6,082 bases of DNA. Source: Syntrophaceae bacterium (lineage in GTDB: Bacteria > Desulfobacterota > Syntrophorhabdia > Syntrophorhabdales > WCHB1-27). The position numbers were made by a program, and so were the translations under genes. The number at the start of each line of letters is the position of its first letter. The stretch's first letter is position 1. The DNA is taken from NCBI GenBank assembly GCA_003165115.1, contig PLSJ01000358.1:1-6082 (forward strand), given 5' to 3'. Shown one piece after another: positions 1-5,793 of the stretch. Below the pieces are notes generated by a model, which was not told where the DNA came from, searched no databases, and was given only the letters and a program-made list of their open reading frames with translations.

Positions 1-337
1 TCGGACTGGTATCGGTCACCGTCCACAATACGGTGCTCGACGGGAAGTGATTGGAGGTTCCGTCATCGGTCCTCAGCTCCCACTTGATCTGGCCGCCCGT
101 GCCACCCATGTAACCGGGGGTCACGTTCTGGTACTGCTGGACGATCCTGTCTATGGTGCCGTTGTGCGTACACATAAACCGCACGGCTACCTGACCGTCG
201 GGACCGATCATCAGATTCCCCAACGCGTCCATGGCGACGGAGGAGCCGTAATAGCCCAACGGGTTTGCATAGCCGGTGGCGGCCATCATGCCTAACGAAA
301 GCGTCGCGGCCAAAACGAACATTACCTTGGATCTCAT
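1..337 (-). CDS. Secreted protein of unknown function, N-terminal part (cut at left edge)
   Basis: The reading frame opens at an ATG at 337 and runs without a stop to position 1, giving 112 codons; the C-terminus lies outside the window. The start is supported by a strong ribosome binding site (AGGAAGGTGAT, about 341-351 on this strand). Residues 1-24 form a classical Sec signal peptide: Arg and Lys near the N-terminus, a hydrophobic core (VMFVLAATLSLGMMAA), and a likely cleavage after TGYA. The mature part is rich in Gly, Thr, Ser and aromatic residues (motifs GPDGQVAVRF, GGTGGQIKWELRTDDG, FPSSTVLWTVTD) and looks like an extracellular beta-sandwich, possibly glycan-binding or adhesive. I do not recognise the family and assign no reaction. 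It is transcribed divergently from the glycosyltransferase operon, so a role in the same surface structure is possible but inferred. The frame and signal peptide are seen directly; the fold is a guess. Confidence 0.8.
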   Translation of the reverse strand, partial: MRSKVMFVLAATLSLGMMAATGYANPLGYYGSSVAMDALGNLMIGPDGQVAVRFMCTHNGTIDRIVQQYQNVTPGYMGGTGGQIKWELRTDDGTSNHFPSSTVLWTVTDTSP

Positions 338-414
338 ATGAATCACCTTCCTCATCGTGCACAATCCGTACTCTCGCTCAGGATACGCCGTTCCCGGACT
401 ATCCTTAGCCGCGC

Positions 415-434
415 CGCGGGCATTGCACCCCGCG
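415..434. repeat. Perfect 6-bp inverted repeat (hairpin) in the leader of the secreted-protein gene
   Basis: CGCGGG at 415-420 and CCCGCG at 429-434 are exact reverse complements around an 8-base loop. In a minus-strand transcript starting near 441 this would fold into a very GC-rich hairpin almost at the 5' end. No T-run follows on either strand, so it does not look like an intrinsic terminator. It may stabilise the mRNA or be a chance product of GC-rich sequence. Confidence 0.35.
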
Positions 435-447
435 CGCGCCGAAAAGC

Positions 448-477
448 AGTATAGCCCAGTTATAACCGAAAAGTCTA
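448..477 (-). promoter_or_regulatory. Candidate sigma70-type promoter for the secreted-protein gene
   Basis: On the minus strand there is a -35-like TAGACT (472-477, 4 of 6 matches to TTGACA), an 18-base spacer, and a -10 TATACT (448-453, 5 of 6 matches to TATAAT). Transcription would start near 441, leaving a 5' leader of about 100 bases before the ATG at 337. The promoter sits in an AT-rich island within otherwise GC-rich DNA. This is a consensus match only. Confidence 0.5.
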
Positions 478-553
478 CAGCAATTTATACTAAACCTGAT
501 GCGCCGATACGGGGTTTCCGTAGCCCCGAAGCCCTTTCTCATGGAGGCAAAAG

Positions 554-1690
554 TTGATAATCGCCTTTTGGGTCCTGGTGCTCCTTGTCCTTTACGTCTA
601 TGCAGGGTACCCCCTGATCGTCTCGCGGATGGCCAAATATTTTGCAAGACCCAAACCGCCCGATGGGGGCCGCAACCCTTTTGTTTCTCTCATTATTACG
701 GCCTACAACGAAGAAGGCGCCATCCGCGACAAGCTGATCAACTCCCTCGGCCTCTCATATCCCGAAGACCGGCTTGAGATCATCGTGGTCTCGGACGGGT
801 CCACGGACCGCACGGACGAGATAACGCGGGGCTTTGCGGACCGGGGCGTCCGTCTCGTCAGGATGGGCTCCAACAAAGGAAAGAGCGCCGCCCAGAACAT
901 GGCGGCGAGCGAAGCGCGTGGAGAGATCCTGGTCTTCAGCGACGCGGACGTAGAGCTGGACGAGGGCACGCTCGCCACGATCGTAAGGCCCTTCGCGGAC
1001 CGCAGGGTAGGCTGCGTGGCGGGCAAGATCGGGTACGTATTGAGTCGTGAGACCGGGGTAACACGGGCGGAAAACCTGTACTGGAGGTACGAATTCCATC
1101 TGCGGCAGCGGGAAAGCGAACTCGGAAACCTGGCCATGGGGAGCGGCCTGTTCGCGATCCGCAGGGGGCTTTTCACGCCCCTCGATTCGGACGTCGGTGA
1201 TGACTTCGTCCTCCCCATGAAGACAGCCATGAAAGGGTACAGGGTGATCTTCGAGCCGGATGCGCGGGGACGCACGGTGCTCTATCAGAGCCGCGCGGAA
1301 GACATGTTCGCCACCAAGCTTCGGATCATCACAAAAGACCTGCGCGGCCTGTTCTTCTGCAGGAGGATACTCAATCCCTTTTCCTATCCCCTTTATGCCT
1401 GGGGACTCATATCCCATAAGCTGCTGAGATGGCTGGTGCCCTATTTCCTTATCGGGATACTCGCCTCCAGTCTGGAGCTCCGCTACCACCCCTTTTACAG
1501 GACGACGATCGTCGTCCAGATCATCTTCTACGGTCTTGCGCTTCTCAACCTGTCGATGGGGTCGCGGGGGAAAGAATCCCGCCTCCTCTATATCCCGTCG
1601 TCTTTCTTCCTGATAAATTCGGCCGCCTTCATAGGTGTGCTAAGGTTCATCGCGGGCAGGAAATCCGGGCGCTGGCAGCCGGTCCGATAG
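554..1690 (+). CDS. Membrane-anchored family 2 glycosyltransferase (cellulose synthase-like)
   Basis: This 378-residue enzyme should transfer sugars from a nucleotide-sugar donor on the cytoplasmic face of the inner membrane. The TTG start is set by GGAGG at 543-547, six bases upstream, and is followed at once by a transmembrane segment (about residues 2-23). The GT-A domain follows: SLIITAYNEE (45-54), the donor-binding VSDGSTD (79-85), the metal-binding SDADVE (129-134), a GSGLFAIRR acceptor-side segment (196-204) and GDDFVLP (215-221), the likely catalytic-base region. The QxxRW motif of processive synthases is not evident; a KLRIITKDLRG stretch (256-265) occupies its place. About three C-terminal membrane segments follow (near 278-304, 318-336 and 347-369). 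It is the first gene of a three-gene operon, ending two bases before the deacetylase. Family assignment is firm; the sugar and whether it polymerises are unknown. Confidence 0.9.
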   Translation: MIIAFWVLVLLVLYVYAGYPLIVSRMAKYFARPKPPDGGRNPFVSLIITAYNEEGAIRDKLINSLGLSYPEDRLEIIVVSDGSTDRTDEITRGFADRGVRLVRMGSNKGKSAAQNMAASEARGEILVFSDADVELDEGTLATIVRPFADRRVGCVAGKIGYVLSRETGVTRAENLYWRYEFHLRQRESELGNLAMGSGLFAIRRGLFTPLDSDVGDDFVLPMKTAMKGYRVIFEPDARGRTVLYQSRAEDMFATKLRIITKDLRGLFFCRRILNPFSYPLYAWGLISHKLLRWLVPYFLIGILASSLELRYHPFYRTTIVVQIIFYGLALLNLSMGSRGKESRLLYIPSSFFLINSAAFIGVLRFIAGRKSGRWQPVR

Positions 1691-1692
1691 CC

Positions 1693-2559
1693 ATGAAGAA
1701 CATACTCACCATCGACGTGGAAGACTGGTACCAGTCCTCGGTAGACGTCCTGCTGAGGAAGGGCTATTGCGCCGAATGCCGTCCGATACCCTCCCTGCGG
1801 GTCGTGTCCAACACCATGCGCCTCCTGGACATCCTCGCGGAGTTCGGGGCCAAGGCGACCTGCTTCGTGCTCGGTACCGTGGCGGAGACCTATCCCTCCC
1901 TCGTCCGCCGTATCACGGATGCCGGACACGAGGTGGCGACCCACGGGTACGGTCACGAGCTGGTCTACAGCCTCGACAGAGAGAGTTTCCGCTCGGACAT
2001 AGTCCTTTCGAAAAAGCTCCTCGAAGATATCGTCGGGCAGGAGGTTTGGGGCTACCGCGCGCCCTATTTTTCCATCACACCGGCCTCGGCCTGGGCGCTG
2101 CAGGTGCTGACGGAATCAGGCATTACGTTCGATGCGAGCATGTTCCCGATCCGGAGAGGGCTGTATGGTTTCCCCGGCGGCGGGCGGTTTCCCCATATCG
2201 TCGGACTGGCAAACGGCCGTTCCCTGCTCGAGCTGCCCGTCTCGACGCTCCGCCTCCTGGGCCAAAACCTGCCCTTTGGCGGTGGGGGCTATTTTCGTCT
2301 CGCGCCCTACGCGGTCATTAAAAGGGCCCTTGAGTCGCTCAACAGGGCAAAGCAGGTCGCGGTCTTCTACATGCACCCATACGAGCTGGATACCGAAGAG
2401 CTCAAGGGACCATTACCGGCAGAGAACCGGAGGACCCGTCTCTTCCGATGGAGCCAGCGTCTTAACAGGGAGAAAACGGAATCGAAGATAAGGAGGCTCC
2501 TGAGTGACTTTACATGGACCTCTATCAGCGACTGGGCCGATGGCGGAAACGGCGGTTAA
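1693..2559 (+). CDS. NodB-fold polysaccharide deacetylase, XrtA/PEP-CTERM-associated type (DUF3473-like C-terminus)
   Basis: This 288-residue metal-dependent deacetylase should remove N- or O-acetyl groups from a glycan. NodB motifs appear in order: TIDVEDW (6-12, catalytic/metal aspartates D8 and D11), THGYGHE (83-89, the metal-binding HxxxH pair H84/H88), GYRAPYFS (120-127), FDASMFP (146-152) and FYMHPYE (225-231, with H228). The C-terminal half, with LLELPVSTLRLLGQNLPFGGGGYFR-type residues from 178 and the LNREKTESKIRRLL tail, matches what I recall of DUF3473 in deacetylases of exosortase-linked exopolysaccharide loci. No signal peptide is visible, as is usual for that group. The start lies two bases after the glycosyltransferase stop with no strong Shine-Dalgarno site, suggesting translational coupling. 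The 3' end overlaps the acyltransferase by 56 bases. All expected metal ligands are present, so it is probably active; the substrate is inferred from context. Confidence 0.92.
   Translation: MKNILTIDVEDWYQSSVDVLLRKGYCAECRPIPSLRVVSNTMRLLDILAEFGAKATCFVLGTVAETYPSLVRRITDAGHEVATHGYGHELVYSLDRESFRSDIVLSKKLLEDIVGQEVWGYRAPYFSITPASAWALQVLTESGITFDASMFPIRRGLYGFPGGGRFPHIVGLANGRSLLELPVSTLRLLGQNLPFGGGGYFRLAPYAVIKRALESLNRAKQVAVFYMHPYELDTEELKGPLPAENRRTRLFRWSQRLNREKTESKIRRLLSDFTWTSISDWADGGNGG
2491..2496 (+). promoter_or_regulatory. Ribosome binding site that fixes the acyltransferase start inside the deacetylase gene
   Basis: A perfect AGGAGG lies seven bases upstream of the GTG at 2504, within the deacetylase coding sequence. 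The next in-frame candidate, ATG at 2540, has no comparable site, so GTG 2504 is preferred, giving a 56-base gene overlap. Confidence 0.75.
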
Positions 2560-3598
2560 GGCCGGGGACGCGGTCTGCGAAGAAGCGAGAGGCCGGGAGC
2601 TGCGATGGGACAGCCAGGCCGAGGCGTTGATGCGGCTTTTTGGGTCGGTCTGGGGGAGGGACCGCATCACGGGCAGGGACTATTTCGAGTGGCAGTTCCT
2701 GGAAGGCCCCAAGGGAAAGCCCATCGCCTATTGCGCGCAGCCCGACCGTGAAAAGGCGCCGCTCGCCGGCATCTACCTGGTTATGCCCGCGACGCTGCTT
2801 TCCGGTTCCGGCGCCCTCGACTTCAGTATCTCCGTCTACACCGCCACCCATCCCGCGTACCGGAAGCAGGGCATCTTCCGTGACCTGGCCCTCCTCACGT
2901 ACGAAAAGTGCAGGGAGAGGTCCATTTCCGGCACGGTGGGCATCCCCAACAATAACTCCCTGCCCGGCTTCCGCGGCCTCGGCTTCACCGTATTGGGCCA
3001 GATGGAGGTCGTGGCGCGCTTAGCCTCCCCTTTTGCCGCCTCCGAGGCGGGCCCGCCCGTGAGACAATTTACCACCGCACGGAACCTCTGCGCGATCGAC
3101 TGCGGCCTCGACCGGGCGAAAGCACGGTCCGGGACGGTCCTGTTCGAGCGGGGGGCCGAGTTTCTGGCCTGGCGCTATCTCCGCTGTCCCGGCATCCGCT
3201 ACCGCATTTTCGGCTGCGTCGATCGCGGGGAAAAACTCGTCGGCCTCATAGTGCTCCGGTCCGCGAGGCGAAAAGGCCTGCCCCTCACTGTCATCGTCGA
3301 CTTCCTCGTAAACGAGACGGCCCCCGACGCGGACCTGACGGCCCGCGCCCTCCTCCGGCAGGCCCATCTCTTTGCGTGGACGCGCCTGGCCCCCGTCGTC
3401 ATTACCCTGGTCAATCCTTTTTCCCATGAAGCACGCATGCTGGCAGGAAACGGCTTCAGGAGCATGTGGAAGAAGATGCTGCCCCACGAAAGCAACCTGA
3501 TCCTGAAACTGCATACCGACGGGCCGCCCGGCCTCGCCAGGCAGCTTACGGACTTCAGGAACTGGCACTTTTCTTTCGGTGATTACGACATCTTTTAA
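2504..3598 (+). CDS. GNAT-fold acyltransferase of an exopolysaccharide locus
   Basis: This 364-residue protein has a recognisable GNAT core in its first half: RDYFEWQFLEGPKGKP (58-73), a beta-strand region LDFSISVYTATHP (105-117), the acyl-CoA-binding loop YRKQGIF (119-125) leading into a helix, then GIPNNNSLPGFRGLGF (146-161), the typical motif B segment. The second half (about 171-364) looks like a second, degenerate GNAT/FemAB-like domain, with FLAWRYLRCPG-type residues near 220-230 and a C-terminal FRNWHFSFGDYDIF. Proteins of this layout occur in polysaccharide clusters and are thought to acylate or aminoacylate sugars. It is cytoplasmic, with no signal peptide or membrane segment. It is third in the operon after the glycosyltransferase and deacetylase, so an acyl transfer to a freed amino group is plausible but inferred. 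The first 25 or so residues have low similarity to the core, so a start at 2540 cannot be fully excluded. Confidence 0.82.
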   Translation: MTLHGPLSATGPMAETAVKAGDAVCEEARGRELRWDSQAEALMRLFGSVWGRDRITGRDYFEWQFLEGPKGKPIAYCAQPDREKAPLAGIYLVMPATLLSGSGALDFSISVYTATHPAYRKQGIFRDLALLTYEKCRERSISGTVGIPNNNSLPGFRGLGFTVLGQMEVVARLASPFAASEAGPPVRQFTTARNLCAIDCGLDRAKARSGTVLFERGAEFLAWRYLRCPGIRYRIFGCVDRGEKLVGLIVLRSARRKGLPLTVIVDFLVNETAPDADLTARALLRQAHLFAWTRLAPVVITLVNPFSHEARMLAGNGFRSMWKKMLPHESNLILKLHTDGPPGLARQLTDFRNWHFSFGDYDIF

Positions 3599-3663
3599 CA
3601 GGGGCGCAAAGGAAGGGAGGACCGCCTCCTTTGAGTCCACGCGCCGCACGTCGGGGTGATTCG

Positions 3664-4055
3664 ATGCCAAAACTTTTCCGCAAGGTGAAGAGCGCCCTTC
3701 CACTCCTGTTCCATGGAAGGGTCGGCGCCTTTCTCTACGTCTCGTGAGGAAGACCACATGGCGCGCCTTCAGGCGTGAGATCCGCTTTGCGCGATTGGAC
3801 GATGAAGAGTGCCGGAGGCTGGAGGCCGCGTGGCTTCGGTCTCCGGGGAAACCCGTACCCGTGCTGTGGCGGCTTCTCACGCCGGTGCGGCGGCCGGCGC
3901 CCTCATTCGGCAGGCTCCTCTCCGCGTTGAAAAACCTGGCGCCCATCGCCGCCGCCCTGGTCCCGAAGCAGCGCACCTATGAACCCGGATTTCAGCGCGT
4001 ATCGAGCGGACCCCAGGAACTGGCCCTCCTCGTTCGGAGATTACGGCATCATTGA
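3664..4055 (+). pseudogene. Probable broken remnant of a second acyltransferase-like gene
   Basis: No intact gene explains this stretch, but it looks like decayed coding DNA. It opens with ATG 3664 behind a good Shine-Dalgarno site (GGGGTGAT, 3653-3660) and a basic, hydrophobic start (MPKLFRKVKSALPLLFHGRV). A TGA at 3745-3747 stops it after 27 codons. A GTG at 3744 overlaps that stop (GTGA) and begins a 103-codon frame to 4055, very rich in Arg, Leu and Pro, with no recognisable domain. Near 3979-4053 the original frame again makes sense: DPRNWPSSFGDYGII shares 10 of 15 residues with the C-terminus of the upstream acyltransferase. The simplest reading is a paralogue reduced by internal deletion and at least two frame disruptions. 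Alternatives are a genuine 27-residue plus 103-residue coupled pair, or sequencing errors. Moderate confidence that something is broken here, low on its ancestry upstream of 4009. Confidence 0.45.
4009..4053 (+). repeat. Diverged copy of the last 15 codons of the acyltransferase (copy at 3551-3595)
   Basis: Aligning 3551-3595 with 4009-4053 without gaps gives about 36 of 45 identical bases by hand count, including GAC, then AGGAACTGG, then GATTAC and ATC. Both encode D-x-R-N-W-x-x-S-F-G-D-Y-x-I-x. The similarity does not visibly continue upstream or downstream. It marks the C-terminus of a paralogous or duplicated gene. Confidence 0.65.
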
Positions 4056-4194
4056 GCCCGCGCACACATCGGGCGACTTAAATGGCAAGCCCAACCGTAT
4101 GACAACACCCTTACGGTACATCCGCGCCCGCGATACAGCCTCCCCTTTAGCCGCCCCCGCCCCCCGCTAGGACCCGCCTTCTTCCAAAAAACCC
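4056..4194. other. Non-coding stretch downstream of the remnant, no gene seen
   Basis: Together with 3599-3663 and the following promoter region, this belongs to a gap of about 740 bases without an intact gene. It contains one short inverted repeat, ACCGTA (4094-4099) and TACGGT (4112-4117), separated by 12 bases, and a C-rich tract near 4151-4166. No ribosome binding site leads into a convincing frame and no T-run terminator is visible. Confidence 0.5.
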
Positions 4195-4223
4195 TTGACA
4201 GGGACAACACAGCATTGTACATC
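4195..4223 (+). promoter_or_regulatory. Candidate promoter for the larA homologue
   Basis: There is a perfect -35 box TTGACA at 4195-4200. At 17 bases spacing the -10 position reads TACATC (4218-4223), a weak match to TATAAT that could indicate dependence on an activator. The start codon at 4338 would leave a leader of roughly 110 bases. The -35 is clear; the -10 is uncertain. Confidence 0.4.
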
Positions 4224-4240
4224 TGTGCTATGCTATTGTT
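4206..4240. repeat. Imperfect inverted repeat overlapping the larA promoter (possible operator)
   Basis: AACACAGCAT (4206-4215) faces ATGCTATTGTT (4230-4240). The arms match as AACA-x-AGCAT against ATGCT-xx-TGTT around a 14-base centre that itself contains the palindrome TGTACA (4217-4222). The dyad covers the -10 region and probable transcription start, the usual place for a repressor site. The regulator is not in the window. Confidence 0.4.
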
Positions 4241-4337
4241 CGTCATCCGATGAACCACCCGGCCCGCGCAAGAGGTCTCGGCAGCGGGGACGGCACGGTA
4301 CGGCAATTGACGAATCAGCCTGAAAGGGGGACAATCC

Positions 4338-5651
4338 ATGGAGAAGTATTTTTTGAACGGCCACAAGGCCAAGGCCTATTTCCAGCTTCCGAAAGACTGG
4401 GAAGTTGTCAAACACGCGGTGCTGAAACCCGAGAAAACGAGCGCATCCATTTCCCGGCTGGTGAGCGACTCGATCGCCAATCCCATAGGTACGGAGCCCC
4501 TTGGCCGGCTCGCCAAGGATAAAAAGCGGATCGTCATCATCGTGGACGACGGCGCGAGGACCACGCCGAAGAAGGCGATTCTGGCCCCTCTCGTGGAGTA
4601 CCTCCGTGAACAGGGCGTACAAAACAGCCAGATCACGGTCCTGATCGGGACCGGCACCCACCATCCCGTGCCCGATGCCGAAATCGGGCACCTCTATGGA
4701 GATGCGCTCTGCAGGGACGTCAGGGTTGTCAACCATGACAGCCGCGCCGCGGACCTGGTTTCCGTGGGGACCCTGAAACACGCGGGTGACCTGAAAATCA
4801 ATGCTCTGGCCGCAGGGGCGGACTTGCTGATTGCTGTCGGGTCCGTTCTCCCCCATCCTTTCGCGGGCTTCGGGGGCGGCGCGAAGCTGGTGCTGCCGGG
4901 GATCGCGAGCTATGAGTGCGTCAGGGACCATCATGTCGCCCTGATGATCGCACACGGGGTGTTCGCGGGAAGCGGGGAAAATAACCCCTTTCTCAAAGAG
5001 GTCCGTGAAGCGGGCAGGCTGGCGAAGCTCGCGTTCATCGTCAACGCGGTGTATGACTCCGATGACGACGTGAAAGCCATCGTGTCCGGCGACCTTGAAG
5101 AGGCCCACAAGGCAGGCATCGAGATGTGCCGGAAAGAGATGGGCGTGCGTTTCGACCGGCCCGCGGACGTGACGTTGATGTCGGCCTTTCCTTACAACGA
5201 GGGCCCTCAGATCCTGAAGCCGCTCTACGCCTCGAACGCAGTCACAAAGAATGGCGGCGTGGTGATACTTTATGCTGACTATATCAAAGGCGGGTTCGCG
5301 GAGCCGCTTCTCGGGGCGTTCGACACCGCCTTTGCAAAAGCGGGAGGCAACGCGAGACAGCTCGTCAAGGATAACACCCGTGACAATAAACCGCTCATCC
5401 CCGGTCTGGCGATGGATTTCAATTCCGCTCTCAACATGACGTTGCTCTACGCGGACCGCACGAAAATGTTCCTCGTGTCGGGAGACGCCGACAAGGCGCA
5501 GGCTGCCCGGCTGGGCTTCGAGTACGCCGCTTCCGTCCAGGACGCCATCGATACGGTCGCAAAAAGACTCCCCAGGGCGACGGTCAACATACTCCCGTCG
5601 GGAGGGGTCGTGCTGCCCGTGGTACCGGAGGGGATGCAGATTCAGTGGTAG
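4338..5651 (+). CDS. larA: LarA-family (DUF2088) nickel-pincer-dependent 2-hydroxyacid racemase/epimerase homologue
   Basis: This 437-residue protein is close in length to lactate racemase LarA (about 424). Family members invert a 2-hydroxyacid stereocentre using a nickel-pincer nucleotide covalently bound to a lysine. Visible residues line up well: IVDDGARTTP (68-77, with D71 and R74), GTGTHHP (104-110, H108), a HDS segment (133-135), LPHPFAGFGGGAKLVLPG (171-188, H173 and the cofactor lysine K183) and the H198/H199 pair. The H173-K183-H199 spacing of 10 and 16 equals that of H174-K184-H200 in the Lactobacillus plantarum enzyme. In the C-terminal domain, PQILKPL (290-296) keeps the QxxK of the YQxxK substrate motif but has Pro where Tyr is expected. 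The ATG is preceded by AGGGGG (4325-4330) at seven bases. The cofactor-synthesis genes larB, larC and larE are not in this window. Family membership is firm; lactate as the substrate is doubtful. Confidence 0.88.
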   Translation: MEKYFLNGHKAKAYFQLPKDWEVVKHAVLKPEKTSASISRLVSDSIANPIGTEPLGRLAKDKKRIVIIVDDGARTTPKKAILAPLVEYLREQGVQNSQITVLIGTGTHHPVPDAEIGHLYGDALCRDVRVVNHDSRAADLVSVGTLKHAGDLKINALAAGADLLIAVGSVLPHPFAGFGGGAKLVLPGIASYECVRDHHVALMIAHGVFAGSGENNPFLKEVREAGRLAKLAFIVNAVYDSDDDVKAIVSGDLEEAHKAGIEMCRKEMGVRFDRPADVTLMSAFPYNEGPQILKPLYASNAVTKNGGVVILYADYIKGGFAEPLLGAFDTAFAKAGGNARQLVKDNTRDNKPLIPGLAMDFNSALNMTLLYADRTKMFLVSGDADKAQAARLGFEYAASVQDAIDTVAKRLPRATVNILPSGGVVLPVVPEGMQIQW

Positions 5652-5760
5652 CGCCGTAGTAACGACGCACCGGGCGCCTGAATGCTTTTTCGTCATCCTC
5701 CTGACCCGGGGATAACCACCTTCATCCTTATCGCTGCCCGCCGGTAGAGGCGAAAACCGG

Positions 5761-5790
5761 TTGACTTGGCGTTATGACTAGTGATATATA
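5761..5790 (+). promoter_or_regulatory. Candidate sigma70-type promoter for modB
   Basis: TTGACT (5761-5766, 5 of 6 matches) is followed after 18 bases by TATATA (5785-5790), which is preceded by TGA, giving an extended -10 (TGn). Transcription would begin near 5797, about 54 bases before the modB start. This is one of the better promoter matches in the window. Confidence 0.55.
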
Positions 5791-5793
5791 CCG
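5770..5793. promoter_or_regulatory. Possible ModE-like operator overlapping the modB promoter
   Basis: CGTTATGA (5770-5777) and ATATACCG (5786-5793) form an imperfect dyad (CGkTATrw in each arm) over the spacer and -10. ModE sites in other proteobacteria are dyads of the CGTTATAT...ATATAACG kind at mod promoters, so position and sequence both fit loosely. Five of eight arm positions agree; a chance match in AT-rich promoter DNA is possible. Confidence 0.35.

Noticed and set aside
63..362. Minus-strand frame of 99 codons beginning at 362
   Set aside because: It overlaps the secreted-protein gene in another frame; that gene has the signal peptide and the correctly spaced ribosome binding site, while this frame is Arg/His-rich and featureless.
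486..491. TATACT as a -10 box for the glycosyltransferase operon
   Set aside because: The hexamer matches 5 of 6, but no acceptable -35 lies 16-18 bases upstream. The operon promoter may be nearby, but I cannot place it.
3609..3632. AAAGGAAGGGAGG facing CCTCCTTT after the acyltransferase stop, as a terminator
   Set aside because: A short hairpin is possible, but only three Ts follow and the pairing has several alternatives.
3020..3976. Open frame of 318 codons on the minus strand opposite the acyltransferase and remnant
   Set aside because: Antisense to motif-bearing coding sequence and of shadow-like composition; its repeated segments simply mirror the duplicated C-terminal tail on the plus strand.
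4097..4102. GTATGA as a NikR half-site upstream of the nickel-dependent larA homologue
   Set aside because: The matching TCATAC half-site is absent at the required 16-base spacing; a lone hexamer has no weight.
4250..4522. ATG 4250 frame of 90 codons leading into the larA region
   Set aside because: It has no ribosome binding site and runs out of frame into the larA homologue, whose own start at 4338 is well supported.
5651..5690. Possible intrinsic terminator after the larA homologue (GCGCC...GGCGC, then TTTTT)
   Set aside because: The stem is only 5 bp with a 17-base loop, and the T-run starts eight or more bases after the stem, so it is not a convincing terminator.
4233..5696. Long open frame of 487 codons on the minus strand opposite the larA homologue
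   Set aside because: It is fully antisense to a gene with conserved family motifs, is rich in His, Arg and Gly without any domain, and has no clear ribosome binding site; long antisense frames are common in GC-rich DNA.
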